From DASUAS01 sp963809795 (GTDB lineage: Bacteria > Actinomycetota > Acidimicrobiia > IMCC26256 > DASPTH01): a DNA stretch of 48,424 nt. The stretch spans positions 1-48,424 of the forward strand of contig CAWELN010000017.1 in the NCBI GenBank assembly GCA_963809795.1, written 5' to 3'. Position 1 is the stretch's first letter; every line of letters begins with the position of its first letter. Below, piece after piece: positions 22,435 through 31,361 of this stretch. Below the pieces are notes generated by a model. That model did no database searches. It was not told the origin of the DNA and saw only the letters and a program-made list of their open reading frames with translations. Both the position numbers and the translations under genes were made by a program.

Positions 22435-24639
22435 GTGACCAGGGTAGACGACCCGTCCACGGCGCGGTGCGACGTCCCGGTGACCGGGATGACCTGCGCC
22501 TCCTGTGCGGCGCGGCTGGAGTCGGGCCTTTCCGGGCTCGCCGGCGTCCACGAGGTCCACGTGAACTTCGTCACCCGCCGGGCCCGGGTCACCTACGACC
22601 CGGCGCGGACCGGCCCGGCGTCGTTCGCGGCCGCGGCCGCCGATCTGGGCTACGCGGTGCCGACGCGCGAGGCGAGCGACCCCGACGCCGACGAGCAGCG
22701 CGAGCTGCTCCCGCGCCTCGTGCTGGCGGTCGTCCTGACCATCCCCGTGGTCGCGATCTCGATGGTGCCCGGTCTGCAGTTCGGGGGCTGGGAGTGGGTC
22801 GCGTTCGCGCTGTCCACGCCGGTGATCCTGTGGTCGGCGTGGCCCTTCCACCGGGCCACCCTCCTCAACCTCCGCCACCGCACGACCACCATGGACACGC
22901 TCGTCTCGCTGGGCACGATCGCCGCCTACGTGTGGTCGGTCGTGGCGTTGGTGTTCCTCGGCGCCGGCGAGCAGGGGATGAGTGTCGGCGCGGTGTTCGG
23001 CGGTGCCGGCGACGGCCCGCACGTCTACTTCGAGACCGCCGCCGCGATCGTCACCCTGCTGCTCCTCGGGAAGTGGTTCGAGGCGCGGGCGCGGCGCCGA
23101 TCCGGGGATGCGATCCGGGCCCTCCTCGAGCTCGGGGCGAAGACCGCCCGCCTCGAGAACGGCGACCGGATCCCGGCGGCCGACCTGCGGGTGGGCGACC
23201 GGTTCGTCGTCCGGCCCGGTGAGCAGATCGCGACCGACGGCACCGTCGTCGACGGCGCCGCGGCCGTCGACGTCTCCATGCTCACCGGGGAACCGGTGCC
23301 GGTCGACGTCGTCCCCGGCGACGCGGTGTTCGGCGCGGCGCTGAACACGTCCGGCCGGCTGGTCGTGCAGGCGACCCGGGTCGGCGACGACACCGCGCTG
23401 GCGCAGATCGCGCGCCTGGTCGAGGAGGCGCAGACCTCGCAGGCGCCGGTGCAGCGCCTGGCCGACCGCATCTCGGCGGTGTTCGTGCCGGCCGTGCTCG
23501 TGATCTCGCTGGTCACCCTGCTGGTCTGGCTCGCGCTGGGCAACCCCGCCGACCAGGCGTTCACCGCCGCGGTGGCCGTCCTGATCATCGCCTGCCCCTG
23601 TGCGCTCGGCCTGGCCACGCCCACCGCGATCATGGTCGGGACCGGCCGGGGCGCGCAGCTGGGCATCGTGATCAAGGGCGGCGAGGTGCTCGAGGCGACC
23701 CAGGTGGTCGACGCCGCGGTCCTCGACAAGACCGGCACCATCACCGAGGGGCGCATGCAGGTCGCGACGGTCGTGCCCGCGCCCGGCACCGACGTGATGG
23801 CGTTGCTCCGGCGCGCAGGGTCGGTCGAGGACGCGTCCGAGCACCCGATCGCACGAGCGGTGGCCGCCGGTGCACGCGCCCGCGGCGCCGACCTCGTGGT
23901 GCCGACCGGGTTCGTGAGCCACGCCGGCGAAGGCGTGGAGGCGACGGTCGACGGCGTCGTGGTCCGCGTCGGTCGCGCGGGGTACGTCGGCGCGGTGCCC
24001 GAAGGCTGGGCCGTTCCCGGCGACGGCCGCACCGTGGTCTACGCCGGATGGGGCGGCGTCGTGCGCGGCGCGTTCGTGGTCACCGACACGGTCAAGCCGA
24101 CGTCGCCGGCGGCGGTGGCGGCACTGCACGAGCTCGGGCTCATGACGATCATGGTCACCGGCGACCGCCGCGAGACCGCCGACGCGGTCGCGCGCGACGT
24201 CGGCATCGACCGGGTCGTGGCCGACGTCCTCCCCGGGCAGAAGGTCGACGTCGTGCGCGAGCTCCAGGAGGCGGGCCACCGCGTCGCCGTCGTCGGTGAC
24301 GGCGTGAACGACGCCCCCGCGCTGGCGCAGGCCGACCTCGGCATCGCCATCGGCACGGGCACCGACGTCGCCATCGAGGCCAGCGACCTGACCCTCGTGT
24401 CCGGGGACCTCCGCGCCGCCGCCGACGCCATCGCGTTGTCGCGGCGGACCCTGGCGACGATCAGGGGCAACCTGTTCTGGGCGTTCGCCTACAACGTCGC
24501 CGCCATCCCGTTGGCCGCGGTCGGGCTCCTGAGCCCGGTGATCGCCGCCGCCGCGATGGGATGCTCCAGCGTGTTCGTGGTGGGCAACTCGCTCCGGTTG
24601 CGGCGATTCCGCGGGTTCCGGCCGGGTGCACCCCGGTAA
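22435..24639 (+). CDS. copA: Copper-translocating P1B-type ATPase
   Basis: About 734 residues; exports Cu(I) from the cytoplasm at the cost of ATP. An N-terminal heavy-metal domain carries GMTCASC (near 18-24). The membrane CPC motif is at about 386-388 (ACPCALGLATPT). The phosphorylation site DKTGTIT is near 431, followed by MVTGDRRETADAV and the hinge GDGVNDAPALAQADLG near 620. The frame is open to ATG 22423, but that codon overlaps the operator and -10; GTG 22435 fits the promoter spacing and gives a leaderless mRNA. Its stop TAA begins the -10 element of metF. Confidence 0.95.
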   Translation: MTRVDDPSTARCDVPVTGMTCASCAARLESGLSGLAGVHEVHVNFVTRRARVTYDPARTGPASFAAAAADLGYAVPTREASDPDADEQRELLPRLVLAVVLTIPVVAISMVPGLQFGGWEWVAFALSTPVILWSAWPFHRATLLNLRHRTTTMDTLVSLGTIAAYVWSVVALVFLGAGEQGMSVGAVFGGAGDGPHVYFETAAAIVTLLLLGKWFEARARRRSGDAIRALLELGAKTARLENGDRIPAADLRVGDRFVVRPGEQIATDGTVVDGAAAVDVSMLTGEPVPVDVVPGDAVFGAALNTSGRLVVQATRVGDDTALAQIARLVEEAQTSQAPVQRLADRISAVFVPAVLVISLVTLLVWLALGNPADQAFTAAVAVLIIACPCALGLATPTAIMVGTGRGAQLGIVIKGGEVLEATQVVDAAVLDKTGTITEGRMQVATVVPAPGTDVMALLRRAGSVEDASEHPIARAVAAGARARGADLVVPTGFVSHAGEGVEATVDGVVVRVGRAGYVGAVPEGWAVPGDGRTVVYAGWGGVVRGAFVVTDTVKPTSPAAVAALHELGLMTIMVTGDRRETADAVARDVGIDRVVADVLPGQKVDVVRELQEAGHRVAVVGDGVNDAPALAQADLGIAIGTGTDVAIEASDLTLVSGDLRAAADAIALSRRTLATIRGNLFWAFAYNVAAIPLAAVGLLSPVIAAAAMGCSSVFVVGNSLRLRRFRGFRPGAPR

Positions 24640-24642
24640 CCT
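24637..24642 (+). promoter_or_regulatory. -10 element (TAACCT) of metF, overlapping the copA stop codon
   Basis: TAACCT begins with the TAA stop of copA and ends 8 nt before the TTG start of metF. No Shine-Dalgarno is present; no clear -35 was found. Confidence 0.4.
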
Positions 24643-24650
24643 GACGCGCC

Positions 24651-25508
24651 TTGAAGATCAACGAGATCCTGAAGACCGGTCCGAGCTTCTCGTTCGAGTT
24701 CTTCCCGCCCCGCGACGAGAAGATGGAGGGCGTGCTCGCGCAGACGTTGCGCGATCTCGAGCCGCTCCAGCCGTCGTACGTCTCGGTCACCTACGGCGCG
24801 GGGGGCACCACCCGCGAACGCACCCACGACCTCGTCGTCGCGATCAACGCCGACACGTCGATGACCGCGATGGCCCATCTCACCTGTGCCGCGCACACGC
24901 GCACCGAGCTGGTCGACATCGTCGTCCGCTACCGCGACGCCGGCATCGACAACATCCTCGCCCTGGGGGGTGACCCGCCCAAGGACCTCGACCTCCCGCC
25001 CGGCGAGCTGCACTACGCCGTGGAGCTGGTGGAGCTGATCCGTGGCGTCGGCGACTTCTCGGTGGGGGTCGCCGCGCACCCCGAACCGCACCCGCGCTCG
25101 CCGAACCGCGAGGCCGATCGGCGTCACACCGCCGAGAAGCTGCGCGCCGCCGACTTCGCGATCACGCAGTTCTTCTTCGATCCCGCCCACTACTTCGACC
25201 TCGTCGAGAGCCTGCGCGCCCTCGGTGTCGACAAGCCCGTGATCGCGGGCATCATGCCCGCCACCAGCCTGGCCAGCATCAAGCGCATGGCGGAGATGCA
25301 GGGCTCGGAGTTCCCGACGTGGCTCGCCGAGAAGCTGCACGCCGTCGGCGACGACCCGGCGGCCGTACGTGCGGTCGGCATCGCCGAGGCGACCCGGCTG
25401 TGCGCCGCGTTGCTCGAGGGCGGTGCTCCGGGCCTGCACTTCTACACGCTCAACCGCTCGACCGCGACCCGCGAGATCTACGAGAACCTCGGACTCAGGG
25501 AAGGATGA
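24651..25508 (+). CDS. metF: Methylenetetrahydrofolate reductase
   Basis: 285 residues, a TIM-barrel flavoprotein reducing 5,10-methylene-THF to 5-methyl-THF for methionine synthesis. SFEFFPPRDEK with the conserved catalytic Glu region, SVTYGAGGTTRERT, ALGGDPPKD and the ITQFFFDPAHYFDL block are all characteristic. The start is TTG 24651, since no ATG or GTG lies before the conserved N-terminus and the codon sits 8 nt after TAACCT. It lies 11 bp after copA. The C-terminus PGLHFYTLNRS is complete. Confidence 0.94.
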   Translation: MKINEILKTGPSFSFEFFPPRDEKMEGVLAQTLRDLEPLQPSYVSVTYGAGGTTRERTHDLVVAINADTSMTAMAHLTCAAHTRTELVDIVVRYRDAGIDNILALGGDPPKDLDLPPGELHYAVELVELIRGVGDFSVGVAAHPEPHPRSPNREADRRHTAEKLRAADFAITQFFFDPAHYFDLVESLRALGVDKPVIAGIMPATSLASIKRMAEMQGSEFPTWLAEKLHAVGDDPAAVRAVGIAEATRLCAALLEGGAPGLHFYTLNRSTATREIYENLGLREG

Positions 25509-25509
25509 C

Positions 25510-25545
25510 TTGCGTTCGACCTAAGGCATCCCTTACCTTAGGCTC
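25510..25545 (+). promoter_or_regulatory. efeU promoter with DtxR/IdeR-type iron box
   Basis: TTGCGT (25510-25515), an 18-bp spacer and TACCTT (25534-25539) end 6 nt before GTG 25546. TAAGGCATCCCTTACCTTA (25522-25540) matches the 19-bp DtxR/IdeR consensus TWAGGTWAGSCTWACCTWA at 16 positions by direct comparison and overlaps the -10. Iron-loaded repressor is expected to shut off the efeUOB operon. Confidence 0.75.
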
Positions 25546-26403
25546 GTGCTTCCGACCTTCGTCATCGGTCTCCGGGAGGGCCTCGAGGCCGCGCTGATCG
25601 TCGGCATCGTCGCCGCCTTCCTCCGCCAGCAGGGTCGCAGCGACGCCCTGCGGTGGATGTGGCTGGGTGTCCTGGGCGCGGTGCTGCTCTGTGGCGGGGT
25701 CGCGTACGCGCTGCACGTGGCCGAGGAGAACCTGCCGCAGCGGGAGCAGGAGCAGCTCGAGACGGTCATCGCGCTGGCCGCCGTCGGGATGATCACCTGG
25801 ATGGTGGTGTGGATGCGCCGCCACTCCGCCGACCTCAAGGGCGATCTGCAGGAGCGGGCGTCGCTCGCGCTGGTCCAGGGCTCGGCGATCGGTCTCGTGG
25901 CGATGGCGTTCCTCGCCGTCCTCCGCGAAGGCCTCGAGACCGCGGTGTTCCTGCTGGCCGCGTTCCAGCAGTCCGACCGCCCGGGCCTCACCGGCACCGG
26001 CGCGCTCCTCGGTGTCGCGCTCGCGAGCGTGCTCGGCTACCTCATCTACCGGGGCGGCGTGAAGATCAACCTCTCGAAGTTCTTCCGCATCACCGGCGTC
26101 GTGCTGGTGCTCGTGGCTGCGGGCCTGCTCTCCTTCGCGGTGCACACCGCCCACGAAGGTGACTGGTGGAACATCCTGCTCGGCCGCGCCGTCGACCTGC
26201 GCTGGCTGATCGACCCCGGCTCGGTGCAGTCCGCTCTGATCACCGGCATGTTCGGCATCCAGCCCGAGCCCACGTGGGGCGAGGTCATCGCCTTCCTGCT
26301 CTACGCGGTGCCCATGACGATCTACGTCTGCCGGCCGACGCGCCCACCGGCGCGGGCCGCGACCCAGCGTGCCCCGGTCGAAGCGACCGTCGAAACCGTC
26401 TGA
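25546..26403 (+). CDS. efeU: Iron permease, FTR1/EfeU family
   Basis: 285 residues, seven predicted membrane helices. The channel of the EfeUOB ferrous/ferric iron uptake system. Two REXXE iron motifs are present: REGLEAAL at residue 10 and REGLETAV near 127. GTG 25546 follows a promoter by 6 nt and has no Shine-Dalgarno. A C-terminal cytoplasmic tail of about 25 residues (RPPARAATQRAPVEATVETV) is not conserved. The efeO gene starts 29 bp later, so all three genes form one operon. Confidence 0.93.
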   Translation: MLPTFVIGLREGLEAALIVGIVAAFLRQQGRSDALRWMWLGVLGAVLLCGGVAYALHVAEENLPQREQEQLETVIALAAVGMITWMVVWMRRHSADLKGDLQERASLALVQGSAIGLVAMAFLAVLREGLETAVFLLAAFQQSDRPGLTGTGALLGVALASVLGYLIYRGGVKINLSKFFRITGVVLVLVAAGLLSFAVHTAHEGDWWNILLGRAVDLRWLIDPGSVQSALITGMFGIQPEPTWGEVIAFLLYAVPMTIYVCRPTRPPARAATQRAPVEATVETV

Positions 26404-26432
26404 TCAACCGCACTGCCTGGAGGGATCTACTG

Positions 26433-27542
26433 ATGTTCCGGAGGACCGGTCGCGCCATTGCCGTCGCGACCATCACCAGCACCACGTTCGCGGTGGCACT
26501 CGGCGCCGCCGCGGGGGCCAAGTCGAACTCGGTCAAGGTCGACATCAACGACGACGGGTGCCCGGCCACGCTGAAGATCAAGGCCGGCCCCACGACGTTC
26601 AAGGTGACCAACTCCGGCTCGGGTGACGTGAGCGAGTTCGAGATCCTCTCGGGCGACCGCATCATCGGCGAGGTCGAGAACGTGGCGCCCGGCCTCAACA
26701 AGGAGTTCTCGCTCACCTTGAAGCCGGGGACGTACAAGACCTCGTGCCCGGGCGGCTCGGACCACTCCTCCGCCAAGCTCCTGGTCACCGGGACCGCGGC
26801 CACCAAGCTGTCGGCCGCGGGCAAGGCCGCGGTCGACCAGTACCGCCAGTACCTGGAGGCGCAGACCGCGCAGCTCGTGACCGCGACCAAGGCGTTCACC
26901 GACGCCGTCGACAGCGGCAACCTCGAGCAAGCCAAGGCGCTGTACGCGCCGTCACGCGTCGCCTACGAGCGCATCGAGCCCGTGGCCGAGACCTTCGGCG
27001 ACCTCGACCCGGAGATCGACGCCCGCGAGGGCGACGTGCCGAAGAAGGAGTGGGGCGGGTTCCACTACCTCGAGCAGAAGCTCTGGGTCGACGGCACCAC
27101 CGACGGGCTCACCTCGTACACCAAGGCTCTGAACGACGACGTCGCGACCCTGCAGAACCTGGTGAAGGATGTCGACCTCCAGCCGGGTGCGATCGCGAAC
27201 GGCGCGGTCGAGCTCCTCAACGAGGTGTCGGCGTCGAAGATCACGGGTGAGGAGGAGCGGTACTCCCACACCGACCTGGTCGACTTCGAGGCCAACGTCC
27301 AGGGCGCGCAGGCCGCGTTCGAGGCGGTCAAGCCGATTCTCGAGACGAAGGATCCCGACCTCGCCGCCGACGTCGAGGCCAAGTTCGCGGCGGTGACCGC
27401 GGCCCTGGCGCCGTACCGGACGGGCAGCACGTTCGTGGCCTACACCGCGCTGACCAACGCCGACACCAAGGCACTGGCGCAGGCGATCGACGCCCTCGCC
27501 GAGCCGCTCTCGAAGGTGGGCAAGGAGGTCGTGAATTCGTGA
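26433..27542 (+). CDS. efeO: Iron uptake protein EfeO (cupredoxin plus M75 imelysin domain)
   Basis: 369 residues, exported (signal peptide about 1-28, ending GAAAGAKS). An N-terminal cupredoxin-like domain (about 30-125) shows INDDGCPATLKIKAGPTTF and PGTYKTSCPGG. The C-terminal imelysin/M75 domain carries the metal-site HXXE as HYLE near 211-214 and the EIDAREGDVPKKEWGGFHY block. It binds iron outside the membrane for the EfeU channel. ATG 26433 has GGAGG 9 nt upstream. The stop overlaps the GTG of efeB as GTGA, so the two are translationally coupled. Confidence 0.93.
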   Translation: MFRRTGRAIAVATITSTTFAVALGAAAGAKSNSVKVDINDDGCPATLKIKAGPTTFKVTNSGSGDVSEFEILSGDRIIGEVENVAPGLNKEFSLTLKPGTYKTSCPGGSDHSSAKLLVTGTAATKLSAAGKAAVDQYRQYLEAQTAQLVTATKAFTDAVDSGNLEQAKALYAPSRVAYERIEPVAETFGDLDPEIDAREGDVPKKEWGGFHYLEQKLWVDGTTDGLTSYTKALNDDVATLQNLVKDVDLQPGAIANGAVELLNEVSASKITGEEERYSHTDLVDFEANVQGAQAAFEAVKPILETKDPDLAADVEAKFAAVTAALAPYRTGSTFVAYTALTNADTKALAQAIDALAEPLSKVGKEVVNS

Positions 27543-28795
27543 CGTCGCGATCGGTGAGCCGTCGCTCGTTCCTCGGCACGGCCGGCGCCGGGGCGCTCAC
27601 GGCGGCGACCGTCGCGCTCGGAGCGGACGCGCTGGGGAATCCCCCCTCCGCCGGCGCGGCCGTTCCGAGCGACTCCGCCGCCGTCGTCCCGTTCGAGGGC
27701 GAGCACCAGGCGGGCATCGTCACACCGGTCCAGGACCGGCTCCTCTTCGCCTCGTTCGACGTCGTCTCGGAGAGCCGCTCCGATCTCGTGCAGCTCCTGA
27801 AGGACTGGACGAGCGCCTCGCGCAAGATGGTGCTCGGGCAGCAGATCGGTCGGGACAACGACGACGTCGACCTGCCGCCCGACGACACCGGCGAAGCGGT
27901 CGGGCTCGGTCCGTCGTCGCTCACGCTCACCTACGGCTTCGGCGCGTCGCTGTTCGACCGGCCGGGCGACCCGTTCGGCATCGCGGCGCGGAAACCGGCC
28001 GCGCTGGCCCCGATGCCGCGCTTCGCACGCGACGAGATCCAGCCCGGGATCAGCGACGGGGACCTCGCGATCCAGTCCTGTGCGGACGACCCGACCGTCG
28101 CGTTCCACGCCATCCGGGACCTCGCGCGGATCGGGCGAGGTGTGGTCGCCCTGCGGTGGTCGCAGCAAGGGTTCGGCCGCACGTCGCTCACGAACGCGAA
28201 TCAGGTCACCGCCAGGAACCTGATGGGGTTCAAGGACGGCACCAACAACATCCTGGTCGACGACACCGCGGCGCTCGACGAGCACGTGTGGGTCGGTCGC
28301 CAGGACGACCCCGCCTGGATGCGGGGCGGGAGCTACGTCGTCACGCGCCGGATCCGCATGCTGCTCGAGATCTGGGATCGGTCGACGCTCGGCGACCAGG
28401 AGCAGACCATCGGGCGCGACAAGGGGGAAGGCGCGCCGCTGGGCTCCAAGCTCGAGCACGACACCGTCGACCTCGCGGCGACGAAGGACGGTGAGCTGGT
28501 GATCCCGGAGGACGCGCACATCCGGTTGGCCGCACCGGCGGAGAACCGCGGTGTCCGGTTGCTCCGCCGGGGCTACTCGTTCACCGACGGCATCGACCCG
28601 GTGACCAACCAGCTCGACTCCGGGCTGTTCTTCATCGCGTACCAGCGCGACCCGCGCACCGGGTTCATCCCGGTGCAGCGCAACCTCGCGCCGGACGCGC
28701 TCAACGAGTACATCCGCCACGACTCGACCGCCACCTTCGCCTGCCCACCGGGCGTCGGGTCCGGCGGCTACGTGGGCGAGACGCTGTTCTCCTGA
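27539..28795 (+). CDS. efeB: Deferrochelatase/DyP-type peroxidase EfeB, Tat-exported
   Basis: 418 residues. A twin-arginine signal (SVSRRSFLGTAGAGAL) sends the folded haem protein outside the membrane, where EfeB is thought to oxidise iron for EfeU or release it from haem. The DyP motif GXXDG appears as GFKDGTNN near 230, with the proximal haem-ligand His in PEDAHIRLAAP near 326 and the later NRGVRLLRRGYSF and GLFFIAYQRDPRTGF blocks. Starts with GTG 27539, overlapping the efeO stop. Complete at the 3' end. Confidence 0.94.
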   Translation: MTSRSVSRRSFLGTAGAGALTAATVALGADALGNPPSAGAAVPSDSAAVVPFEGEHQAGIVTPVQDRLLFASFDVVSESRSDLVQLLKDWTSASRKMVLGQQIGRDNDDVDLPPDDTGEAVGLGPSSLTLTYGFGASLFDRPGDPFGIAARKPAALAPMPRFARDEIQPGISDGDLAIQSCADDPTVAFHAIRDLARIGRGVVALRWSQQGFGRTSLTNANQVTARNLMGFKDGTNNILVDDTAALDEHVWVGRQDDPAWMRGGSYVVTRRIRMLLEIWDRSTLGDQEQTIGRDKGEGAPLGSKLEHDTVDLAATKDGELVIPEDAHIRLAAPAENRGVRLLRRGYSFTDGIDPVTNQLDSGLFFIAYQRDPRTGFIPVQRNLAPDALNEYIRHDSTATFACPPGVGSGGYVGETLFS

Positions 28796-28800
28796 ACGCA

Positions 28801-28851
28801 GCGTCAATCGGGGGTTGACGCTCGGGCATTCGTCAATCTAGGATTGACGCC
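28801..28851 (+). promoter_or_regulatory. Promoter with two 19-bp CGTCAA-N7-TTGACG palindromes
   Basis: Two inverted repeats, CGTCAA-N7-TTGACG, lie at 28802-28820 and 28831-28849 (the second is perfect over 8+8 bp), 29 bp apart. The right half of the first is the -35 (TTGACG 28815-28820). The second contains the -10 (TAGGAT 28839-28844), 18 bp further on and 7 nt before ATG 28852. A dimeric regulator bound at both would cover the promoter. Confidence 0.7.
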
Positions 28852-29589
28852 ATGGCTCCGGACTTCCCGGTTCCCCTCGACCACCTCATCGTGTACGTCA
28901 AGGTGCTGCATCCCGACGGTGGTGCGCTGGAGCACCTCGGCGACGCGGTGCTGGTCGCCGAGCGCCTCGACGAGCAGTCCGACGCGCTCATCGGCCACTT
29001 CGTCGACCAGGCCCGGGTGTCGGGCACGTCGTGGAGCCAGATCGGCGCCAGCATGGGGGTCTCCAAGCAGGCCGCCCAGCAACGCTTCGTCACCCGTGAC
29101 GAACTGGTCCCCGAGGGCAAGCTGTTCTCCCGCTTCACTCCCCGCTCGCGGGTCGCGCTGGCGGCCGCGGGACAGCTGGCGGCCTCCGCCGGCCGCGACG
29201 CGGTCGACCGCGCGCACCTCGCCGCCGGGTTGCTGGCCGTGCCCGACGGCATCGCGGAGAAGGCCGTGCATCGGCTCGGTGTGACCGACGAGCGGTACTA
29301 CGCCGCCCTCGGGATCGGTCCCGCGACCGGCGGGTCCGATCCCGATCCGATTGCCTTGCGCGAGCTCCGCTTCACCGAAGGGGCCAAGGCCGTCCTCCGC
29401 GCCGCGCTGAAGGCCGCGCTGCGACTGGGCCACAACTACATCGGCACCGAGCACCTCCTGCTCGGTGTCGTCGCGGCCGACGACGAGGTCGCCGAACGGC
29501 TCGCCGCGCTCGGGCTCGACGCCGAGCTCGTCGACCGCGCCGTCGCGGTCGAGCTCGCGCAGCTGCGCCTCGAACGCGAACGCAGCTAA
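28852..29589 (+). CDS. Clp N-terminal-domain protein with N-terminal helix-turn-helix
   Basis: 245 residues with no ATPase modules. Residues about 45-80 form a helix-turn-helix (SGTSWSQIGASMGVSKQAAQ). The rest has two ClpA/ClpC N-domain repeats, the second with GHNYIGTEHLLLGVVAADDE, normally used to bind adaptors or misfolded protein. This suggests a DNA-binding protein that senses Clp substrates or protein stress; the role is inferred. ATG 28852 is leaderless (7 nt after the -10) and preceded by two palindromes, which suggests autoregulation. The stop overlaps the convergent Asp-box protein gene by 4 bp. Confidence 0.85.
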   Translation: MAPDFPVPLDHLIVYVKVLHPDGGALEHLGDAVLVAERLDEQSDALIGHFVDQARVSGTSWSQIGASMGVSKQAAQQRFVTRDELVPEGKLFSRFTPRSRVALAAAGQLAASAGRDAVDRAHLAAGLLAVPDGIAEKAVHRLGVTDERYYAALGIGPATGGSDPDPIALRELRFTEGAKAVLRAALKAALRLGHNYIGTEHLLLGVVAADDEVAERLAALGLDAELVDRAVAVELAQLRLERERS

Positions 29590-31139
29590 GAGCCGAAGCG
29601 CCTGATTGGAACCCGGGCGATCCAGGAGTTGAGTTCGCCGGAAGGCGGCGAGGATCCTGCGGCTACCGGGTTCTTGGCCGTCGGTCGCCAGTCACCCCAC
29701 GCGCCGTAGACGTACTGTGACGTCACCGTGACCCAGGAAACGTCGTCTTCGGCCAGTTGCATGGGATCGGGTGGCGGTGACGGCGCGGAGTTCAGCTGCA
29801 CCGGAGCGCTGAAGGTCTTTCCGTTGTTGCGCGAGATCGCCGCGAACACATTCTGGGTGCCCGGCGTCAAGAAGGATTTTGAGTTGTACGGCGGGTACGC
29901 GTTGCGCCACAGAGCGGCCAAGACCCCGGTCGGCCCGTACGCGATCCATGGGCGGTTGGTGGTGTGTTGGACCGACTCGTTTCCCAGTGCCGTCGGCGTT
30001 GACCAGGTGTTTCCCGAGTCCCCGGTCGTCACGACTTGAACTTCCTGTGGGACGAACGTCCGGATCAACACCGCGAAGCGGCCCTTGTGCGACGGGTCGG
30101 CGGCAACGAAGACTCCCTCGCCGCCGGGCACGCCGGTCGTGACGACGTGGCGGCTCCAATGCGCTCCCGCATCGGTGCTCGTTTGGAACACCACACACGG
30201 GCAGGTGCTGCCCGGGGCGGCACTGGAGATGTACGTACCCGCGAGAACACCGCGAGCGGCCGCGATGTTGCCGTCACCGGTTTGGGGATACGTGGCGCAG
30301 GTGACATCGTGATTGGCGTTCGGCGGCGTCGCTTCGTCACAGTCGAACGCCTCGATCCGCCCCCATGTCCGGCCCTTGTCATGGGAAACGGCGACGTAGC
30401 GCTGAGGGTGTCCCGTCGTCGAGACGTAGACAGCACCGGTCGACTGGTCGACGGCGATCCACGGACGGTCGAACGGGATGACCCCGAATGTCGAGATTCC
30501 CTTCGGGTTCATCCCGCGACCGACCATCCCTTCCACGTTCTGGTCGCCCAAGACGACACTGATCGGACTGAAGGTCCGACCGCCATCGGTCGATCGGGCC
30601 ACCGCGATCCCGCCCTGGGGGACACTGAAGCCGAACGGTGGCGGGCCCGTGGGCGTCGTGTGGGCCAACACGCCGCCTGCGTAGAGCGTGCCGTCCGGCC
30701 CACTTGCCTCGATCGGATCCCCAACGCCGTTGACGGTCGACGTGAAGCCGGTCGCCGTCGGCTGGCCGTGGGCCATCAAGTACGGGTTCGGCCCCTCCGA
30801 ATAGCCGCTCGTGTGGAGGGCCTTGTCGGCGGTCCAGGTCTTTCCGCCGTCGTGGCTCACCTGAAGACCGTCATTCACGGCCGTCATTCCTGCTGCGGAG
30901 GAGTTGTTGGCGTAAGTGTTGCCGACGGCTGTGTGGCCGATGACGAGGTTGGCGGGACTGCGCGGATTCACGGCCAGTTCCGGCTCTCCGCCTCTGACGG
31001 GCTCGTTCATCACGTTGACTTCCAATTGCCCAGACGACGCGGCGCCGCTGGCCGTGCCGACGGACGCGGCGAGAAGCGCCGCGGCGCCCACCAAGCACGC
31101 GAGAAGCTTCGATCGACCCCGACGGTGACGAGCAGTCAT
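29586..31139 (-). CDS. Secreted sialidase-like protein with Asp-box (BNR) repeats
   Basis: 517 residues. A signal peptide (LLACLVGAAALLAASVGTAS) directs export. At least five Asp-box motifs are seen: SHDGGKTW, STDGGRTF, SHDKGRTW, TGDSGNTW and SRNNGKTF, spaced as in a six-bladed beta-propeller. Catalytic residues of true sialidases (Arg triad, Tyr/Glu) cannot be assigned, so glycosidase activity is unproven; many such proteins are of unknown function. ATG 31139 has GGGGG upstream. The gene stands alone on its strand and ends overlapping the Clp-N gene. Confidence 0.82.
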   Translation of the reverse strand: MTARHRRGRSKLLACLVGAAALLAASVGTASGAASSGQLEVNVMNEPVRGGEPELAVNPRSPANLVIGHTAVGNTYANNSSAAGMTAVNDGLQVSHDGGKTWTADKALHTSGYSEGPNPYLMAHGQPTATGFTSTVNGVGDPIEASGPDGTLYAGGVLAHTTPTGPPPFGFSVPQGGIAVARSTDGGRTFSPISVVLGDQNVEGMVGRGMNPKGISTFGVIPFDRPWIAVDQSTGAVYVSTTGHPQRYVAVSHDKGRTWGRIEAFDCDEATPPNANHDVTCATYPQTGDGNIAAARGVLAGTYISSAAPGSTCPCVVFQTSTDAGAHWSRHVVTTGVPGGEGVFVAADPSHKGRFAVLIRTFVPQEVQVVTTGDSGNTWSTPTALGNESVQHTTNRPWIAYGPTGVLAALWRNAYPPYNSKSFLTPGTQNVFAAISRNNGKTFSAPVQLNSAPSPPPDPMQLAEDDVSWVTVTSQYVYGAWGDWRPTAKNPVAAGSSPPSGELNSWIARVPIRRFGS

Positions 31140-31361
31140 GAGCGTCGACCCCCCGCATGCTCAACCACATCGAACGGAGAACCGCGGGATGCTAACCGAT
31201 CGAATCAGACGGTCACTCGCGCAACCATGAGAGCTCGCGCCTGCGTGGCGCGGTCGCGGCGTTGCTCTGCGCGTCGCCCTCCGCATCGAGGAGGTGAGAT
31301 GAGATGGACGTGAGAGGTTCCAACGGCGCCGCACGACGTGAGCGAGGTGAAGCACGGTGCC

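Noticed and set aside
31213..31361. Extension of the lipoprotein to 31213 in its opening frame
   Set aside because: The added residues are Arg-rich and shadow-like, while the alternative frame gives a tail matching the neighbouring secreted protein.
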